Below, piece after piece: positions 56,190 to 64,000 of a DNA stretch of 64,000 bases. The notes under the pieces are model-generated. The model ran no database searches. It was not told the DNA's origin and worked only from the letters and a program-made list of their open reading frames with translations. The DNA is from Winogradskyella sp046545555 (GTDB lineage Bacteria; Bacteroidota; Bacteroidia; Flavobacteriales; Flavobacteriaceae): contig NZ_JBHZTH010000002.1 of the NCBI RefSeq assembly GCF_046545555.1, forward strand, positions 1 to 64,000, in the 5' to 3' direction. The position numbers and the translations under genes are program-made. Within the stretch, counting starts at the first letter, position 1. Each line of letters begins with the position of its first letter.

Positions 56190-57716
56190 ATGAGTCAAGC
56201 AAAGAATGAAATAAAAAGTGAAGATGCTTCTCCTAATCCGGAGTATCTTATAAAATCCATTGCAGAACAAGGTTATAGTTTAGAAACTTCTTTGGCTGAT
56301 TTAATGGATAATTCTATTTCTGCTAAAGCTGATAAAATAGAGGTGCTAATTGATGCAGATTCAGAGCCATTTAAGCTGTTTTTGGCCGATAACGGACAAG
56401 GGATGACTGAAGAGGAATTAAGTAAAAATATGCAATTCCCAAGTAATTCCCCTGAAGATTCTAGGTCAAATTCTGACTTAGGGAGATTTGGTTTAGGGAT
56501 GAAAACAGCATCCTTTTCACAAACAAGAAAATTTACAGTTTTATCAAAAAAGAAAGGTGAGAATAAATATCACGGTAGAACTTGGGATGTTGATTTTTTG
56601 AAAGTTAATGGTTGGAAAATAATTATTAATTCAGATGAGGAAGTGGCTAGATTAATGTATCAATATAACCAGTTATCTAAAGAATTTTTAAAAAGATTTG
56701 ATGATTATGAGCCTAACACTATTGTCATTTGGGAAGGTCTATACAAGTTTGAAAGTTATTTAAAAGAAGGCAATAGGAAAGATGCTTTAAAAAGAGAAAT
56801 AACTGAGGTAACTTCTGATTATTTAGCATTGGTTTTCCATAGATTTATGGAAAAGGATTCCAATCCATTAAAAATTAGGATTAATAATACAATTGTCAGT
56901 CCATTTAACCCTTTTCCAGAGGAAGAAAAAGATTTTAGGCAGATTGAACCCAAACAAAGTTCTTTCAGATCTGATGTTATAAAAATTGAAGGGTTTGTGT
57001 TGCCGGCAAGAGCAATATCGGAAAGTAAAAAAGGTCTTACTAAGTGGGCAACGAGGTATCGAGGTTTAATGGATATGGAAGGTCTTTACATTTATAGAGC
57101 GAATAGGATTATTTTATTTGGAGGTTGGAATGGAATTGTTAAAAAAGCTCCTAGACTTCAATTAGCAAGATTAAGAGTTGAAGTAGGTAATAGTGTAGAT
57201 CATTTACTCCATCTAAATGTAGCTAAATCACAGATAGTAGTACCACACGAACTTAGAAATGCTTTTGAAGGTTATATTGGAGAATTAAAAATAGAGGCAG
57301 AAAGAGAATATTACAATAGAGGAATTCGGAAATTCTCAGGGACAAAGTCTCAAAATCATATCCAATTATTTGAACGCAGTTATTCAAACAAAGGGTCTAT
57401 TTTGGAGGTAAATAATAATTTCCCACTGGTAAAAAACCTTCAGGAGTCTCTTAATAAGAAACAAAATTCCCAATTAAATCTCCTCCTAAGAATGATTAAC
57501 ACCAGAGTTAATAGTATTAGACATGTTCATGAAGAAAAAGAATTTACAGGGATTGAGGAAAAAGATGGTGTTGATATTAACGAGTTATTACATACTATTA
57601 ATGCTCTGTTAGACGCTGAAATCCCATCAAGTCAAATTAAAAAGGATATTATTCCTAATATAGGATTTAGTTATAAATCACTTCCAAAAGAAATATTAAA
57701 CCTTTTAGAAAAATAA
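56190..57716 (+). CDS. MORC-like GHKL ATPase
   Basis: The 508-residue protein has a GHKL ATP-binding domain at about 15-200: N-box LADLMDNSI (N41), G1 DNGQGM (67-72) and G2 GRFGLGMKTASF (98-109). An S5-like domain follows to about 390. The pattern, including the FGLGMKTASFS motif, is that of prokaryotic MORC homologues found with Z1 and AIPR genes. The usual catalytic glutamate of the N-box is aspartate (D37), a conservative change. It likely clamps or remodels DNA upon ATP-driven dimerisation. The stop is 3 nt before the Z1 gene. Confidence 0.88.
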   Translation: MSQAKNEIKSEDASPNPEYLIKSIAEQGYSLETSLADLMDNSISAKADKIEVLIDADSEPFKLFLADNGQGMTEEELSKNMQFPSNSPEDSRSNSDLGRFGLGMKTASFSQTRKFTVLSKKKGENKYHGRTWDVDFLKVNGWKIIINSDEEVARLMYQYNQLSKEFLKRFDDYEPNTIVIWEGLYKFESYLKEGNRKDALKREITEVTSDYLALVFHRFMEKDSNPLKIRINNTIVSPFNPFPEEEKDFRQIEPKQSSFRSDVIKIEGFVLPARAISESKKGLTKWATRYRGLMDMEGLYIYRANRIILFGGWNGIVKKAPRLQLARLRVEVGNSVDHLLHLNVAKSQIVVPHELRNAFEGYIGELKIEAEREYYNRGIRKFSGTKSQNHIQLFERSYSNKGSILEVNNNFPLVKNLQESLNKKQNSQLNLLLRMINTRVNSIRHVHEEKEFTGIEEKDGVDINELLHTINALLDAEIPSSQIKKDIIPNIGFSYKSLPKEILNLLEK

Positions 57717-57719
57717 GCT

Positions 57720-60700
57720 ATGAACAATCGAGAATATATTGATCAAATTATTAAATCTATCGAAACTCAGGTGATGAAGCATAAAGAAAATAACATTTAT
57801 GTCACCCGAGAGTTTTTCGATTCCCCAGAAATCAAGTTAAATTCTAAGATTGCTATCGATGCGATTGCAAATGCTTTAAGTTGGCCAAGTCTAGACCAGA
57901 ACACATTTACTTCATTCTTTGAGGTAGCCATTAAGGAATTTAGAGATAAGAACGCAACAGATATTCTTCCCAGCATTTCTATTAGAAAAAACCAAAAAGA
58001 ATCTTGGTTAACAATTAAAAGGCAGGACAAACTCAATTGGAATACTCACGATCTCTCGAACTATCGAAATCGCTACTTACACTACCTAAGCAAAATAGGG
58101 CGTCCTAAGAAATATGTTGACGAAACTCGGAGATCAAGTCTAGAGATATTGAAAAAAATGGGTGATCCAAAATCTCAGAAAGAGTTTTATGTTAAAGGAC
58201 TTGTTGTTGGCAGTGTACAATCTGGAAAAACTGCCAACTTTAACGCTGTTATTAATAGTAGTATTGATAGTGGTTATAAATTGATTATTGTCCTTTCAGG
58301 GATTATGGAAGACTTGAGAAAGCAGACACAGCAAAGAATTGAAAAAGAAGTTGTTGGCTACAGTAAAGCTGGATCAGGATTTTTAGGAGTAGGTGAAATT
58401 CAACCTTTTGGTGAATTGGGTGACAGTAAAGTTGCCCAAATAGTAATTCCGACTTCATCTGAATCTGACTTTAAGAAAACAATAAAAGAAGCAGATTTTT
58501 CATTGAACAATAAAAATATTTTGGTCTGTAAAAAAAATACTGGGGTGCTTAAAAATCTACTTCTTTGGCTCAGTGACTATTTAGATGAGAATAAAGAGAA
58601 ACACGACCTGCCTTTTTTAATTATTGATGATGAAGCAGATAATGCATCACTTAACAATATGGGGCACCGAGGAAAAGAATATGCTACCACAATAAATGGA
58701 CACATTAGAGCTCTTTTAGGGTTATTTAATCGGAAAACATATTTAGGATATACGGCTACTCCATTTGCGAATGTGCTTCAGGACAAAAATGAAGTGCCCG
58801 AGACTAAATGGACAATTTCATATAGAGAAAAGGGAGAAACTAAAACCAAAGATTTTGTTCAGGTTTCAAATTTATTTCCAGAAGACTTCATTGAGTTACT
58901 TTATCCTCCATCTGTGTATATAGGTGCGAAACACTTTTTCGAAACTAGGATTGATGATATTAAGAAGATTGAGCCATTGATCCCACCTCCTTTAAGAGAT
59001 CATATTGATTGCTTTCCAAGCAGGGTGACAGTGCCCGAAATTGAGCCAACTACAAATTTTGGTAGAGGCACAAGAGCTTCGAGAAAAGATGATCCTTTTC
59101 CAAAATACTTGCCAGAATCTTTAAAAGAGGCAATTATGTGTTTCATATTATCTATAGCAATTAGATTATCCAGAAAGGAAGAAATGCATGAATCCTATTT
59201 ACGTCAACCTCATAATACAATGCTGATTCATATTTCTAGATTTACTAATTGGCAAAACACCACTAAAAAACTAATTGTTGACTATGTGTCAAGACTCACT
59301 GAGAGTTTAAATAATGATTTACCTAGTTCAACAAAATCAATTTATTCAGTTTTTGAAAGAACATGGTATAAATATTATGCATATGTAGTTGAGAATATCT
59401 CAACTTATCTACCAGATGACTATGAGGATAATTTTTTAACTAAAAAAACTTTTGATGATGCTAAACAATTACTTGTTGAGGCTGTTAGTGGTATAGAAGT
59501 GGTTGCAGTTAATAGTGCAAGCGGAGATGAATTAATTTACCCTGATAAAACAGAAAAAAAATATATAGCGATTGGCGGTAATAAGTTGTCGAGAGGATTC
59601 ACTTTAGAAGGATTAACAATAAATTACTTCACCCGAAACACAAATTTTGCTGATTCTCTATTGCAAATGGGCAGATGGTTTGGTTACCGACCAGGTTATA
59701 TAGACTGTTGTAAATTATTTACTACAAGAAATAATATAGACAAATTCGATTTAACTACTACTACAATTGAAGAACTCGAGCATGCATTTAAGGATATGAA
59801 TAGGTTAAATAAAACTCCACGAGAATTTATTCTTTGGGTAAAAACCAATCCAAGAGTAATTAGAGTTACTAGAACCTCGATGACGAGAAATACTGTCCAA
59901 AAGAGAATTAATTATAGTGGTGGCATAGAGCAGTCAACTAAATTTGAAATTAATAAGCATCGTATTGAAAATGCTTGGAAAGATTTTGAAAGCTTATGCT
60001 CAAAAAAGGATTGGAAATTCGACAACCCAAATTTCTTCACTTTTCAAACAGACAATAAGGGTTTGTATGAATTTTTGGACTTAGAAAATTCATTTGCAAA
60101 TTTTGAAACTCCAGGCGTAAAAGAATATATAAAACTTTGTAATGAAGTTGGAAAATTAACTAATTGGACGATTGCAATTAAAAGAAATATGGGTGCTAAG
60201 GTAAAAATTGAACTTCAAAAACAAATTCAATCTTTTCCAGAAAACATGTATTTAACTATTCGTAGAGGACCTAAACCACTGAGTCAGCAAGTCTCAAGAG
60301 ATTCTCTTTTACAAGATGATATTTTCCGTGCTTCAGGTAAGTCTGCTAATTTAGTTTCAACTGGGGATGATTTCTCAATTACACTAACTTCAGATGAAAA
60401 ACGTAAAGCTGAAGAGCGATTTTATGAAAATAAAATTTCAGAATACATCGATTCTGGGTTTACCAAAAAGGAGGCGATTGAAAAGGCTAACAGAATTAAG
60501 TCTATTCCTGATAAAATCTATAGACGTAGTATGCAAGAAAGTGATGGTATATTGATGATTTACTTAATAGATGCTGAAAGAATATTTGAGTCAACCCAAG
60601 GGGAAGAGGACAAAGAATTACTCGAATATCGTGATAAGAAAAAAATAGATATTAATACGCCATTAATAGGTTATGCTCTAGGCTTTCCTAATATATCTGA

Positions 60701-60797
60701 TGACATAGGTGGAGTTTATATAACTTCAGATCATCAGTATCAACTTGAATTTGAAGAAGACGAATTTGATGAATCAATAATTGATACTGATTTATGA
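57720..60797 (+). CDS. Z1-domain ATPase, helicase-like core of the restriction-type operon
   Basis: The 1025-residue protein has a superfamily 2-like ATPase: Walker A GSVQSGKT (164-171), Walker B IIDDEADNAS (301-310) and a motif III-like GYTATPFAN (343-351). The Z1 domain follows with GGNKLSRGFTLEGL and LLQMGRWFGYR (about 617-665), where the helicase arginine motif is replaced by the Z1 pattern. In the known neighbourhoods this protein is thought to translocate on DNA and supply or control cleavage. The last 4 nt overlap the next gene (ATGA), so the products are translationally coupled. Confidence 0.92.
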   Translation: MNNREYIDQIIKSIETQVMKHKENNIYVTREFFDSPEIKLNSKIAIDAIANALSWPSLDQNTFTSFFEVAIKEFRDKNATDILPSISIRKNQKESWLTIKRQDKLNWNTHDLSNYRNRYLHYLSKIGRPKKYVDETRRSSLEILKKMGDPKSQKEFYVKGLVVGSVQSGKTANFNAVINSSIDSGYKLIIVLSGIMEDLRKQTQQRIEKEVVGYSKAGSGFLGVGEIQPFGELGDSKVAQIVIPTSSESDFKKTIKEADFSLNNKNILVCKKNTGVLKNLLLWLSDYLDENKEKHDLPFLIIDDEADNASLNNMGHRGKEYATTINGHIRALLGLFNRKTYLGYTATPFANVLQDKNEVPETKWTISYREKGETKTKDFVQVSNLFPEDFIELLYPPSVYIGAKHFFETRIDDIKKIEPLIPPPLRDHIDCFPSRVTVPEIEPTTNFGRGTRASRKDDPFPKYLPESLKEAIMCFILSIAIRLSRKEEMHESYLRQPHNTMLIHISRFTNWQNTTKKLIVDYVSRLTESLNNDLPSSTKSIYSVFERTWYKYYAYVVENISTYLPDDYEDNFLTKKTFDDAKQLLVEAVSGIEVVAVNSASGDELIYPDKTEKKYIAIGGNKLSRGFTLEGLTINYFTRNTNFADSLLQMGRWFGYRPGYIDCCKLFTTRNNIDKFDLTTTTIEELEHAFKDMNRLNKTPREFILWVKTNPRVIRVTRTSMTRNTVQKRINYSGGIEQSTKFEINKHRIENAWKDFESLCSKKDWKFDNPNFFTFQTDNKGLYEFLDLENSFANFETPGVKEYIKLCNEVGKLTNWTIAIKRNMGAKVKIELQKQIQSFPENMYLTIRRGPKPLSQQVSRDSLLQDDIFRASGKSANLVSTGDDFSITLTSDEKRKAEERFYENKISEYIDSGFTKKEAIEKANRIKSIPDKIYRRSMQESDGILMIYLIDAERIFESTQGEEDKELLEYRDKKKIDINTPLIGYALGFPNISDDIGGVYITSDHQYQLEFEEDEFDESIIDTDL

Positions 60798-61762
60798 TAA
60801 ATCCCAAAGAGATTGAGAGGAAATGGTTATCTATTGATGTTAAAGATATTACTGGATTTAGGTATATTAGATTAGATAAAAATAGTAAGCCTGAGTTTAA
60901 TATTGGTTTTAATTCTGATGGTTTTAGATGTATAATACTAGAGCTTCCTAAAGATTTTTCTTTTGACTTTAATTCTGTTAAAAAAGAAAATTTATCAATT
61001 AGGAATATTAAAAAAGAAAATTATATAGTTATTGAGTTATTAAATATTGAGTATAATGATTTATTCAATGACTTACTAGTGTCTTTATATCAAAAAATTA
61101 ACGATATAACTCATGCTCAAGATTATTCAAATGAATTTGTTTTAACATTTGGTAAGTGGATAGAATTCTTCGAAAATGATCGAAAGAATCAATTAAGTGA
61201 AGAGCAAATACAAGGTTTATTTGGAGAATTGTTTATTTTGAATGAGTATTTAAAAAAATCTAAGCCATCGGCAATTAGTTCCCTTCTTTCTTCATGGAAA
61301 GGCCTTTATGATTCTGCCAATGATTTTGAATTTAATTTAAAGAATGTTGAGGTTAAAACAAAAAAAGATTCTGTCCTATTTGTAAAAATTTCCAGTGAAT
61401 ATCAATTGGAAAAAGAATTAGATAAGAGTTTAGAATTATTAGTTGTTTCTGTAAAAATTGATTTAATCAACGGGAGATCAATATTTGATATGCTCCTAGA
61501 GATCATAAAACTGTTAAGAGAAACTCTTAGTGATTTATCAATATTATATCAGGCATTAAATCAAAAAGGATTAACTGTTGAGAATTTAAAGCAGTACAAT
61601 AATCATAGATTTATAGTAACAAAAACAGAATCATTTAATGCTGGTCATGATGGTTTTCCAAAGCTGTCAATATCTAATATTGATAGTGAAATTTCAAATT
61701 TGAAATATAAGTTAAGAGTAACACAGTTGAACGAGTATTTAATTGAAATGAAAAAGTATTAA
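60794..61762 (+). CDS. PD-(D/E)XK-motif protein (DUF4420), candidate nuclease
   Basis: The 322-residue protein has a nuclease-like core: LFGELFILNEYL (E145), SANDFEF (D177) and VEVKTK (E186, K188). This is the E...D...ExK arrangement of PD-(D/E)XK enzymes, and from memory it matches DUF4420, which regularly follows Z1 genes. It is the best candidate for the DNA-cutting subunit. It overlaps Z1 by 4 nt, and its stop is immediately followed by the ATG of the AIPR gene, with no gap. Confidence 0.88.
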   Translation: MINPKEIERKWLSIDVKDITGFRYIRLDKNSKPEFNIGFNSDGFRCIILELPKDFSFDFNSVKKENLSIRNIKKENYIVIELLNIEYNDLFNDLLVSLYQKINDITHAQDYSNEFVLTFGKWIEFFENDRKNQLSEEQIQGLFGELFILNEYLKKSKPSAISSLLSSWKGLYDSANDFEFNLKNVEVKTKKDSVLFVKISSEYQLEKELDKSLELLVVSVKIDLINGRSIFDMLLEIIKLLRETLSDLSILYQALNQKGLTVENLKQYNNHRFIVTKTESFNAGHDGFPKLSISNIDSEISNLKYKLRVTQLNEYLIEMKKY

Positions 61763-64000
61763 ATGATATTAGAAGAGTATTTTAATTATAGAAAAGAATT
61801 ATTAGATCAATCAAAAGATGATGAAGGTTTCATTCAGGAAAACTTAATCCTTTCACAAGTTTTACCTTCAATGTTAGATGCAAAACTTATAGATTCTGAA
61901 GATTTTACCAATTCTTATTTTAAATCAACTGGAGATAAATTAAAGATTAACGCTTACAGCATAAACGAGTCAGGGGAAAGACTTCAGCTTTTTTTAATAG
62001 ATGAAAACTCTATTGATTTGGTGGCATCACAAGATGATTTATTGATTTCAACTAGAGCGTCATATGAGAGTCAGTTTAAGAGATGTACAAACTTTCACAA
62101 CAAGGCAATAAAAGGGCATTTAAATGATGAAATTCAGGATTCAAGCCCTGTAAGACCATTAGTTTCAAGTATTTCTTCTTCGCAAGGAGCACAACAATTT
62201 GATGTAGTTGAAATATTTCTAATAACATTGACTTCCACTGTTTCTAAACAAGGAGCTACAATACAACCTAAACGAATTGAATTTGATGATGAAGAAATTG
62301 TAGTTACTTATTCAAAAAATAGAGAAAGACATAGTAAAGAGCTAATAGTTAAAAGAAGAATAATTGATCTTAATTTCTTGTACAATGTACTTATTTCTCA
62401 AGGTAGTAGAGAGGCATTAACTGTGAATTTTGAGAAAAATTTCGGAAATCCATTGAATGCGATTAAAGCAGCAGATGAAGATTATTTTGAATCTTATTTA
62501 TGTGTTTTGCCTGCTTCTGTTCTTTCAAGACTATATAAAGAATTTAGTACCAGATTGTTGGAGAAAAATGTTAGGTCTTTTTTGCAGTTTAGAGGTGTTA
62601 ATAAAGGAATTAGAGAGACAATTAGAAAAGAACCTGAGAAATTTGTTGCATACAATAACGGGTTAACCATAACAGCCACGGACGGTGATATTACATTCGA
62701 ATCGGGTCAGTATAAAATTAAATCACTTACAGACTTTCAAATTGTAAATGGTGGTCAAACCACTGCAACTATTTATTTTACACAGAAGGATGGATTCGAC
62801 ATTAGCAAGGTTAAAGTAATGGCCAAGATTAATGTTGCAAAAGAAGCTACTGATGAAGAATTAGAGGAATTAATCTCTAATATAAGTACATATTCTAATG
62901 CACAATCTAGAGTATCTAAAGTTGATTTACGTTCAAGAAACCCTCAATTAGTTAGAATAAAGTCTCTAAGTGAAAGTGTGATGACTCCTTCTGGTAAAAA
63001 ATGGTTTTTTGAAAGAGCAAAAGGTGAATTTAATACAAAGTTGAGAATTGCAGGTTCTAACAAAAGAAGATTAGCGAAAGAATATCCTACGCAAAGAAGA
63101 TTTTCTAAAGAATTAATGGCAAAATACTATTCAGCTTGGGGTAATCAACCTCATTTAGTAAAAAAGGGTGGTGAAAAAATATTTAGATACTTTATTGAAA
63201 AATTGACTGGTGAAGGAGAATTTAAAAAACCTATAAATGTTAATCGGGATTTTTATGAAGAGCTCATCGCAAAGATTATATTATTTAGAAGACTAGAGAA
63301 AATATATGGTGCAGGAAAGAACTCAATGGGGCAATTAAGATCTGCGGTAGTGCCTTATACTCTTTCTATTTTATTTATGATAACAGATGCTAATAAAAAG
63401 GAACCTTCATTTGATCTCTTAAAAATATGGTTAAGTGAAGAATTAGAAAGTGACCTTGAGGCCTATCTAACTCAACTATTAAGGTTAGTAAATGAGCTAA
63501 TTAAGAAATATTCTGAAAGTGATGATTATGGAGAATATTCTAAAAAGGAAGAGTTATGGAGGAGAATTAGTTCATCCAAGGAAATTAAAGAATATACAAG
63601 CACAGACGACACCAAAAAGATTATTGATAAATATGGTATCAGCAAGGCAGAATTAAAGAAAAGAAAAGGAGTAAATGATAAAACAGAGGAAGTGAATTTT
63701 AAAAATTTAAGTGATAATTTTTTAATTCATTCCAACGGCGTCAACTACTACAAATTAATTCAGTCAAATAGTGATTTATTAACTGGTGCGGATGAAAGAA
63801 GTCTTTTAAACATAATACATTCAATAATTAATAAAAAGGATATTGAGGATAACTTAATATCGGTTGAAAATCGTCTGACAAATAAATTTAGAATTGAAGT
63901 TCCTGACTTTTTTGATAGTATTGAAAGAGAAGAAAATTTACTACATAACACTTTAGATTATATAATTACAAATTATAACAAGTGTATTAATGAAAAGAAA
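61763..64000 (+). CDS. AIPR-family protein (partial, runs off the window)
   Basis: An open frame of 746 codons with no stop reaches the right edge. The AIPR signature is clear: FLQFRGVNKGIRETI, then FVAYNNGLTITA, then DFQIVNGGQTTATIYF (about residues 270-340), followed by TYSNAQSRVSKVD. AIPR (abortive infection phage resistance) proteins accompany Z1/MORC operons; some related proteins are thought to be RNA- or DNA-acting, but the mechanism is not known to me. The ATG directly follows the DUF4420 stop. The true end, and whether a Vsr or other gene follows, lie outside. Confidence 0.92.
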   Translation, partial: MILEEYFNYRKELLDQSKDDEGFIQENLILSQVLPSMLDAKLIDSEDFTNSYFKSTGDKLKINAYSINESGERLQLFLIDENSIDLVASQDDLLISTRASYESQFKRCTNFHNKAIKGHLNDEIQDSSPVRPLVSSISSSQGAQQFDVVEIFLITLTSTVSKQGATIQPKRIEFDDEEIVVTYSKNRERHSKELIVKRRIIDLNFLYNVLISQGSREALTVNFEKNFGNPLNAIKAADEDYFESYLCVLPASVLSRLYKEFSTRLLEKNVRSFLQFRGVNKGIRETIRKEPEKFVAYNNGLTITATDGDITFESGQYKIKSLTDFQIVNGGQTTATIYFTQKDGFDISKVKVMAKINVAKEATDEELEELISNISTYSNAQSRVSKVDLRSRNPQLVRIKSLSESVMTPSGKKWFFERAKGEFNTKLRIAGSNKRRLAKEYPTQRRFSKELMAKYYSAWGNQPHLVKKGGEKIFRYFIEKLTGEGEFKKPINVNRDFYEELIAKIILFRRLEKIYGAGKNSMGQLRSAVVPYTLSILFMITDANKKEPSFDLLKIWLSEELESDLEAYLTQLLRLVNELIKKYSESDDYGEYSKKEELWRRISSSKEIKEYTSTDDTKKIIDKYGISKAELKKRKGVNDKTEEVNFKNLSDNFLIHSNGVNYYKLIQSNSDLLTGADERSLLNIIHSIINKKDIEDNLISVENRLTNKFRIEVPDFFDSIEREENLLHNTLDYIITNYNKCINEKK

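Larger units (their letters stand above)
40571..64000. mobile_element. Genomic island inserted at a tRNA-Met gene (left end; right end outside window)
   Basis: The left limit is the tRNA junction. GGGTTATGAATTTAACCC (40571-40588) is an inverted repeat spanning the anticodon loop and is the probable crossover core. Gene content changes sharply here, from conserved housekeeping genes to a giant NTPase, a signalling cassette, small unknowns and a restriction-like operon. No recombinase, relaxase, phage structural gene or transposase is present in these 23.4 kb. The element type (ICE, satellite or bare defence island) is therefore open, and the integrase and intact tRNA are expected to the right. 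Confidence 0.7.

Noticed and set aside
40571..64000. Prophage or conjugative element
   Set aside because: No capsid, tail, lysis, relaxase, VirB/Tra or integrase gene appears in the visible part. The element type is left open rather than asserted.
1..64000. CRISPR arrays, intact tRNA or rRNA genes, insertion sequences
   Set aside because: I looked for regular 25-40-bp repeats with spacers, cloverleaf sequences and transposase genes with terminal repeats and saw none, apart from the tRNA fragment.

Overview
The window looks like a chromosome segment from a marine-type member of the Flavobacteriaceae (Bacteroidota). Evidence: low GC, Shine-Dalgarno-poor starts, promoters of the form TTTG-N20-TAnnTTTG, a type IX secretion (T9SS) cargo protein, a TonB-receptor/DUF4249 pair, a monomeric NADP isocitrate dehydrogenase, and typical flavobacterial small families (DUF2452-, DUF6495- and DUF6095-like). 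The genus is not resolved; assignment is by inference from gene content only.

Positions 1-40.5 kb are ordinary core chromosome. From left to right: murQ with a small membrane protein; a TonB-dependent receptor with its DUF4249 lipoprotein; icd; a pentapeptide-repeat protein; a non-coding stretch that ends in a strong terminator and may encode an unrecognised small transcript (7.4-7.8 kb); rplS, trmD and a RdgB-type pyrophosphatase; a PMT-type glycosyltransferase and a secreted glycosidase; a DCC thiol oxidoreductase; hpf; rlmH beside two tandem paralogous secreted proteins; the nadC-yihY-DUF2147-priA operon; an orphan LytTR regulator; rpsF-rpsR-rplI; a GDPD lipoprotein; a MacB-like permease; hisS; a 1960-residue T9SS surface protein; an M14 carboxypeptidase; and a beta-propeller/amidohydrolase fusion.

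At 40.54-40.59 kb there is a clear junction. The 3' part of a tRNA-Met(CAT) gene, from anticodon loop to discriminator base, is followed on its own strand by a perfect palindromic terminator, but its 5' half is missing. This is the signature of an element integrated at a tRNA 3' end. Everything to the right (about 23.4 kb, open at the window end) is read as a genomic island. No integrase or intact tRNA lies inside the window; both are expected further right. Three exact 12-bp-period direct repeats beside the junction look like recombinase arm sites.

The island carries three modules. (i) A 2025-residue membrane-embedded P-loop NTPase whose transmembrane helices lie between Walker A and Walker B, as in KAP NTPases, with a very long helical C-terminal region. 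(ii) A signalling cassette: a 54-residue proline-tailed lipoprotein, a TPR sensor kinase and a NarL/LuxR-type response regulator, followed by small exported or membrane genes (a J-domain protein, a thermonuclease, a Cys-rich exported protein and unknowns). Three transcription units here start with the same unusual promoter: an inverted repeat TTACGG-N4-CCGTAA exactly 21 bp upstream of a TAnnTTTG -7 box, with no -33 box. This looks like an undescribed regulon of the neighbouring response regulator. (iii) A compact defence operon: m5C DNA methyltransferase, MORC/GHKL ATPase, Z1-domain helicase-like ATPase, PD-(D/E)XK protein (DUF4420) and AIPR protein. It corresponds to the restriction-like neighbourhoods from which bacterial MORC homologues were first described, and is cut by the window end.
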